Assembly: GCA_002369195.1 (NCBI GenBank)
Contig: DFEW01000066.1
Coordinates: forward strand, 51,889-68,161
DNA from: Christensenella sp. UBA3792
GTDB lineage: Bacteria > Bacillota > Clostridia > Christensenellales > CAG-138
Length of the DNA stretch: 16,273 nucleotides
Direction: 5' to 3'
Each line of letters begins with the position of its first letter. Within the stretch, counting starts at the first letter, position 1. The notes beneath the pieces were generated by a model. That model ran no database searches, was not told where the DNA came from, and saw only the letters and a program-made list of their open reading frames with translations. The position numbers were made by a program, and so were the translations under genes. This document shows positions 13,210 through 16,273 of the stretch, piece by piece.

Positions 13210-14287
13210 AGGTTTCCTCCAAATATAGGTCGTACAGCGCGAGCGCTGCGACCGCTTCGATGACCGGAACGGCGCGCACCGCGATACAGGCGTCATGCCG
13301 CCCCTCGATTCGCAGTTCCGTCTGTTTTCCCGTCGACAGCTGCAGCGTCGTTTGCGGCAGACGAATGCTTGCCGCGGGCTTGATCGCAACGGTAAACAGG
13401 ATCGGCATGCCGGTCGAGATGCCGCCGATGACGCCGCCGTGCCGGTTCGTTTCGGTTTGGACGGTTCCGTCACGAAGGACATACGGGTCGTTGTGTTCGG
13501 ATCCTTTCATCGCGGCGGCTTCAAACCCGCTGCCGAACGCGACGCCGCGCACCGCGGGGACCGCAAACAGCAGGGAAGCAAGGCGGCTGTCGATGCCGTC
13601 AAACAGCGGTGTACCGCAGCCGCGCGCAAAGCCGGTAACGGCGCATTCAACTGTTCCGCCGATCGAATCTCCATCCGACTGAATCGCCGCGATCAGCTGC
13701 TGCATCGCTTTGCCCTGCGCGTCGTCGAGCACGGGAAACGGCTTGCCCGTCAACGTCTCGAGATCCGCGCGCGGATCGACGGGATCAAATACGCGATCCC
13801 GGAGCGCACCGACCGTGCAAAGATGCGCACCGATGCGCACACCCTGCGCGTTGAGCGCTTGCATGGCGATCCCGCCTGCGATGCAGTACGCGGCCGTCAT
13901 GCGCCCGGAAAAGTGTCCGCCGCCGCGCAAATCGGTATCGTCGCCGAACCGCCACCGCGCGGGTAGATCGATCTGCGAAGGGCGGGGGATGTCGCGATAG
14001 GTATTGTACGGCTTCGACTGCGCATTCCTGTTCTCGATCTCAGCGATGAACGCGCCGCCGTCGGTCTGTCCGTTTACGAGGCCGCTTTTGATTCGAACAA
14101 AATCCGCTTCCGTACGCGGCGTTGTGCCGACAGCACCGTTCGGCGCGCGCCGCGAAACGAAGGCCTGCAGCGCGTCCGTATCGATCGCGATGCCTTTCGG
14201 CAGTCCGCAAACGCATACGCCGAGCAACGGCTCGTGCGAGCCGCCGTATACGGAAATCTTGAGGGCGTGTCCCCATTCAGATTGCAT
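13199..14287 (-). CDS. aroC: Chorismate synthase
   Basis: A 362-residue enzyme that converts 5-enolpyruvylshikimate-3-phosphate to chorismate using reduced FMN. Motifs include GGSHEPLLGV (15-24, the usual GESHG region, His18), RRAPNGAVGTTPRTEADFVRI (46-66), SGLVNGQTDGGAFIAEIEN (68-86), and RGGGHFSGRMTA (121-132). The last replaces the more common GGGRSSAReT and appears typical of a clostridial branch. ATG at 14287 follows GGAGG with eight bases between. A longer frame upstream is antisense or overlapping aroA and lacks a ribosome site. It overlaps aroA by 11 bases at its start and the CM-SK gene by 11 bases at its end, implying tight coupling and matched expression. Confidence 0.95.
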   Translation of the reverse strand: MQSEWGHALKISVYGGSHEPLLGVCVCGLPKGIAIDTDALQAFVSRRAPNGAVGTTPRTEADFVRIKSGLVNGQTDGGAFIAEIENRNAQSKPYNTYRDIPRPSQIDLPARWRFGDDTDLRGGGHFSGRMTAAYCIAGGIAMQALNAQGVRIGAHLCTVGALRDRVFDPVDPRADLETLTGKPFPVLDDAQGKAMQQLIAAIQSDGDSIGGTVECAVTGFARGCGTPLFDGIDSRLASLLFAVPAVRGVAFGSGFEAAAMKGSEHNDPYVLRDGTVQTETNRHGGVIGGISTGMPILFTVAIKPAASIRLPQTTLQLSTGKQTELRIEGRHDACIAVRAVPVIEAVAALALYDLYLEETYAE

Positions 14288-15461
14288 CGACTGTTCCTCC
14301 CAAAGCGATAAAATCCCGCCAGAACGTCGGGTACGATTTGCGCACACTATCGGTCTGCGTCAGTTGAATCGGCGTTGCGGCGCATGCACCGAGCAAAGCC
14401 GCCGCCATCGCCATGCGGTGATCGTTCGGCACATCGACCCTGCCGCCGCGAACACAGCCGCATCCGTGAATGACGATCGTATCGCTGCGTTCCGTTTCAT
14501 AATCCGCGTCGACCGCGTCGAGAAGCGAACAAATCGCTTCGAAGCGGTTGCTTTCCTTATACCGCAGGCGTTCGAGCCGGTACAGAACCGACTCGCCTTC
14601 GGATGCGCAGCCGAGCGCAGCAAGAACCGGCACCAGGTCCGGCGCAATGCTGCCGTTGCACTTAAACCCGCGAAGCATGCTGCGCCGTACCGTGACGGCC
14701 GTGTCGGTCGCGTCGACCTGTGCGCCGCACTGCTCCAGTATTTCCAAAATATGCCGATCCGGCTGGCGGCTGTCTTGCCTTAATCCGGTCACGGTGACCG
14801 AACCTGCGATCGCGCCGAGCGTCAGCATGGCGGCGGAGGAGGACCAGTCGCCTTCGACCGGCGCGTCGACGATGCGTGCGTGCTGCCCGCCGGGGATCTG
14901 ATATCCGTTCTCGATGCGCGTGACCCGAACGTCATGTTCAAACAGCATGTGCTCGGTCAAGCGCACATAGCCCTCCGATTCGAGCGGAGTCGTCCAATAT
15001 AGGGTGCTGTCGCCGTCCAGAAACGGCAGTGTCAACAGCAGCGCGCTGAAAAACTGCGAGCTGATATTGCCGTCCAGCGCGTATGTGCCGCTTCTGAGCG
15101 TGCCGCCGACGCGAATCGGCAGCCGGTCGCGATCGACAAGTGCGCCGTGTTCGCAAAGCACTTCAAGCAGCGGCGCGATCGGGCGGGCGGCAAGCGCGTC
15201 GCTTCCGGTCAGAACGGCGCCGCCGTACAGCAGGGATACGGGAAGCAGAAAGCGCAGCGTTGCACCGCAGTCGCCGCAGTCCAGCGGCAGACCGGTACCG
15301 AGCCGGGAAAGGCAGGTCGCCGTTGCAAGAATGTCGTCGCATGCGTTTTCTGGCATGTCGCACCGTCCAGCGATCCGGTTCAGAATCAACCTTCGGTGCA
15401 GGGCGGATTTGGAGGGTGGCGCAGCGACCGTGCCGCGGATGCGTTCTGCAAAGATGTTCAT
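14277..15461 (-). CDS. aroA: 5-enolpyruvylshikimate-3-phosphate (EPSP) synthase
   Basis: A 394-residue enzyme, shorter than the 427 of E. coli, that transfers enolpyruvyl from PEP to shikimate-3-phosphate. Active-site elements in order: PPSKSALHRR (Lys18, Arg23), CGDCGATLRFLLP (62-74), SSQFFSALL (134-142), APDLVPVL (Asp275), RYKESNR (Glu303, Arg306), NDHRMAMAAAL (Arg349), and RKSYPTFW (Lys375). The second element differs from E. coli GNAGTAMRP at the Thr97 (Ala here) and Pro101 (Phe here) positions, resembling clostridial forms. ATG at 15461 follows AGGAG (spacing five) and overlaps the permease stop as ATGA. Each expected catalytic residue is present, so it should be active. Glyphosate sensitivity is uncertain. 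Confidence 0.95.
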   Translation of the reverse strand: MNIFAERIRGTVAAPPSKSALHRRLILNRIAGRCDMPENACDDILATATCLSRLGTGLPLDCGDCGATLRFLLPVSLLYGGAVLTGSDALAARPIAPLLEVLCEHGALVDRDRLPIRVGGTLRSGTYALDGNISSQFFSALLLTLPFLDGDSTLYWTTPLESEGYVRLTEHMLFEHDVRVTRIENGYQIPGGQHARIVDAPVEGDWSSSAAMLTLGAIAGSVTVTGLRQDSRQPDRHILEILEQCGAQVDATDTAVTVRRSMLRGFKCNGSIAPDLVPVLAALGCASEGESVLYRLERLRYKESNRFEAICSLLDAVDADYETERSDTIVIHGCGCVRGGRVDVPNDHRMAMAAALLGACAATPIQLTQTDSVRKSYPTFWRDFIALGGTVDAI

Positions 15462-16273
15462 AAGCGCTCCTTTCCGAACCGCAGCCGACCGAGCACCACC
15501 ACCGCGACGAGCAGAACGGCAAGAAACGGCGTCAGCGCGCCGAACACGCCGCCGCTTGACGAGAGCAGCGCGACGCGGATTGCGTTCGTTTCCAAGAGGT
15601 TTCGCAGGATCAACCCGAGTACGATCGGCGCGACGGGGTAGTCGTAGCGCTTCAGGAAGAAGCCCAGTATACCGAAACCGACCATCAGCAGCACGTCGTA
15701 GATGTTCGCATTGATCGCGTAAGCGCCGACCATGCAAAGCACAAGAATAATCGGCATCAGAATGCCCTTCGGTATGCGCAGCATGCGTACGAACAGGCGA
15801 ATGCCGGTCAGACCGAACAGAAGCAAAAACAGCGCGGACAGAATGAGCGCGGCGAGGATTAGCAGGTAGAGATCGGGCCGCGCGGTTTGCAGCGAAAGAT
15901 GGCTGACGCCGCGCATCGAGAGCGCGCCGAGCAGCACCGCCGTGATCGCGTCGCCCGGTACGCCGAGCGTCAGCATCGGGATCAGCGCGCCGCCGATCGC
16001 CGCGTTGTTTGCGGTTTCCGGCGCAATCAGCCCTTCGACCGCGCCTTCGCCGAACGGTATTTCGTTTCTGCGCACGGTGCGCTTTGCGGCGTCGTAGCCG
16101 AGCAGCGCCGCCATATCGCCGCCCGCACCGGGCAGCGCGCCGACCAGAATCCCGATCAGCGAGGAAAACAGCGTCAGCGGCAGGTGCTTTACGATCGTGT
16201 GAAACGGCGGAACGATGCGCTTCGGCACATCCTGCCGGACCGTCGGCGCGTCGATCGAAAGCTGATACAGCGC
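15458..16273 (-). CDS. Tripartite tricarboxylate transporter permease, TctA family (C-terminal part)
   Basis: The last 271 codons of a large membrane permease, open to the window edge, so the true start lies outside. A GTG at 16228 is internal. The signature is clear: GILVGALPGAGGDMAALLGYDAAKR, then EGLIAPETANNAAIGGALIPMLTLGVPGDA, followed by hydrophobic helices to the end. TctA proteins are the large membrane subunit of Na+-driven, binding-protein-dependent carboxylate uptake systems. They normally work with TctB and a periplasmic or lipoprotein TctC, neither of which is visible here. The stop overlaps the aroA start (ATGA), so it is part of the aro operon. The substrate is unknown. A shikimate-type or other carboxylate is a tempting guess from context only. 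Confidence 0.92.
   Translation of the reverse strand, partial: ALYQLSIDAPTVRQDVPKRIVPPFHTIVKHLPLTLFSSLIGILVGALPGAGGDMAALLGYDAAKRTVRRNEIPFGEGAVEGLIAPETANNAAIGGALIPMLTLGVPGDAITAVLLGALSMRGVSHLSLQTARPDLYLLILAALILSALFLLLFGLTGIRLFVRMLRIPKGILMPIILVLCMVGAYAINANIYDVLLMVGFGILGFFLKRYDYPVAPIVLGLILRNLLETNAIRVALLSSSGGVFGALTPFLAVLLVAVVVLGRLRFGKERL

Noticed and set aside
13210..13482. N-terminal extension of the chorismate mutase/shikimate kinase frame
   Set aside because: It overlaps aroC out of frame and is Arg/Ser-rich. The GGAGG-preceded ATG at 13209 gives a complete AroQ domain.

Overview
The window looks like chromosomal sequence from a moderately GC-rich member of the Clostridia, perhaps an uncultured gut lineage of the Christensenellales type. 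This is inference from gene content: Firmicutes-type GGAGG ribosome binding sites, sigma-A promoters, an LCP (LytR-CpsA-Psr) protein, a PadR/HAAS/DUF4097 operon, clostridial-looking AroA and AroC motifs, and Thr-Pro-rich linkers in surface proteins. There is no transposase, integrase, CRISPR array or phage gene. Coding density is high and no gene-free stretch exceeds about 240 bases.

Layout. (1) 1-141: the last 34 codons of the housekeeping sigma factor gene (rpoD/sigA) and a hairpin shared with a convergent GNAT acetyltransferase gene (139-558, minus). (2) 559-2600: divergent promoters for the GNAT gene and for a trpS-SDR dehydrogenase pair (plus) that overlaps as TAATG and ends at a bidirectional terminator. 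(3) 2612-6824, minus: a four-gene cell-envelope operon read from an extended -10 promoter at about 6859. It encodes a GT2 glycosyltransferase fused to a GtrA membrane domain, a membrane-anchored phosphodiester glycosidase (NAGPA) protein, a two-helix membrane protein and an M18 aminopeptidase. (4) 7061-9450, plus: an LCP cell-wall ligase with two Thr-Pro linkers and an extra C-terminal helical tail, then a small protein resembling C39-type cysteine peptidases. (5) 9479-10028: a tRNA-Arg(ACG) with its own strong promoter and terminator, and an ASCH-domain protein. (6) 10054-11972: an autoregulated-looking PadR - HAAS (DUF1700) - DUF4097 operon with a 23-bp palindrome over its -10 box. (7) 12029-12463: a small three-helix membrane protein with its own promoter, and a terminator shared with the convergent aro operon. 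(8) 12466-16273, minus: TctA-family permease (cut by the window edge) - aroA - aroC - chorismate mutase/shikimate kinase fusion, with every junction overlapping.

How the genes work together. The aro operon encodes four consecutive reactions on three polypeptides: shikimate kinase, EPSP synthase, chorismate synthase and chorismate mutase, so carbon is taken from shikimate to prephenate. Regions 3 and 4 are divergent and look like one envelope-polymer locus: lipid-linked sugar transfer, glycosidic phosphodiester processing and LCP transfer of polymer to peptidoglycan. Region 6 resembles the PadR/HAAS/DUF4097 envelope-stress modules of Firmicutes.

Most of the window is well-understood core or envelope biology. 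The points most worth a second look are the chorismate mutase-shikimate kinase fusion with a TctA-type permease translationally coupled to aroA, the LCP protein with a novel tail coupled to a cytosolic C39-like protein, and the PadR palindrome.
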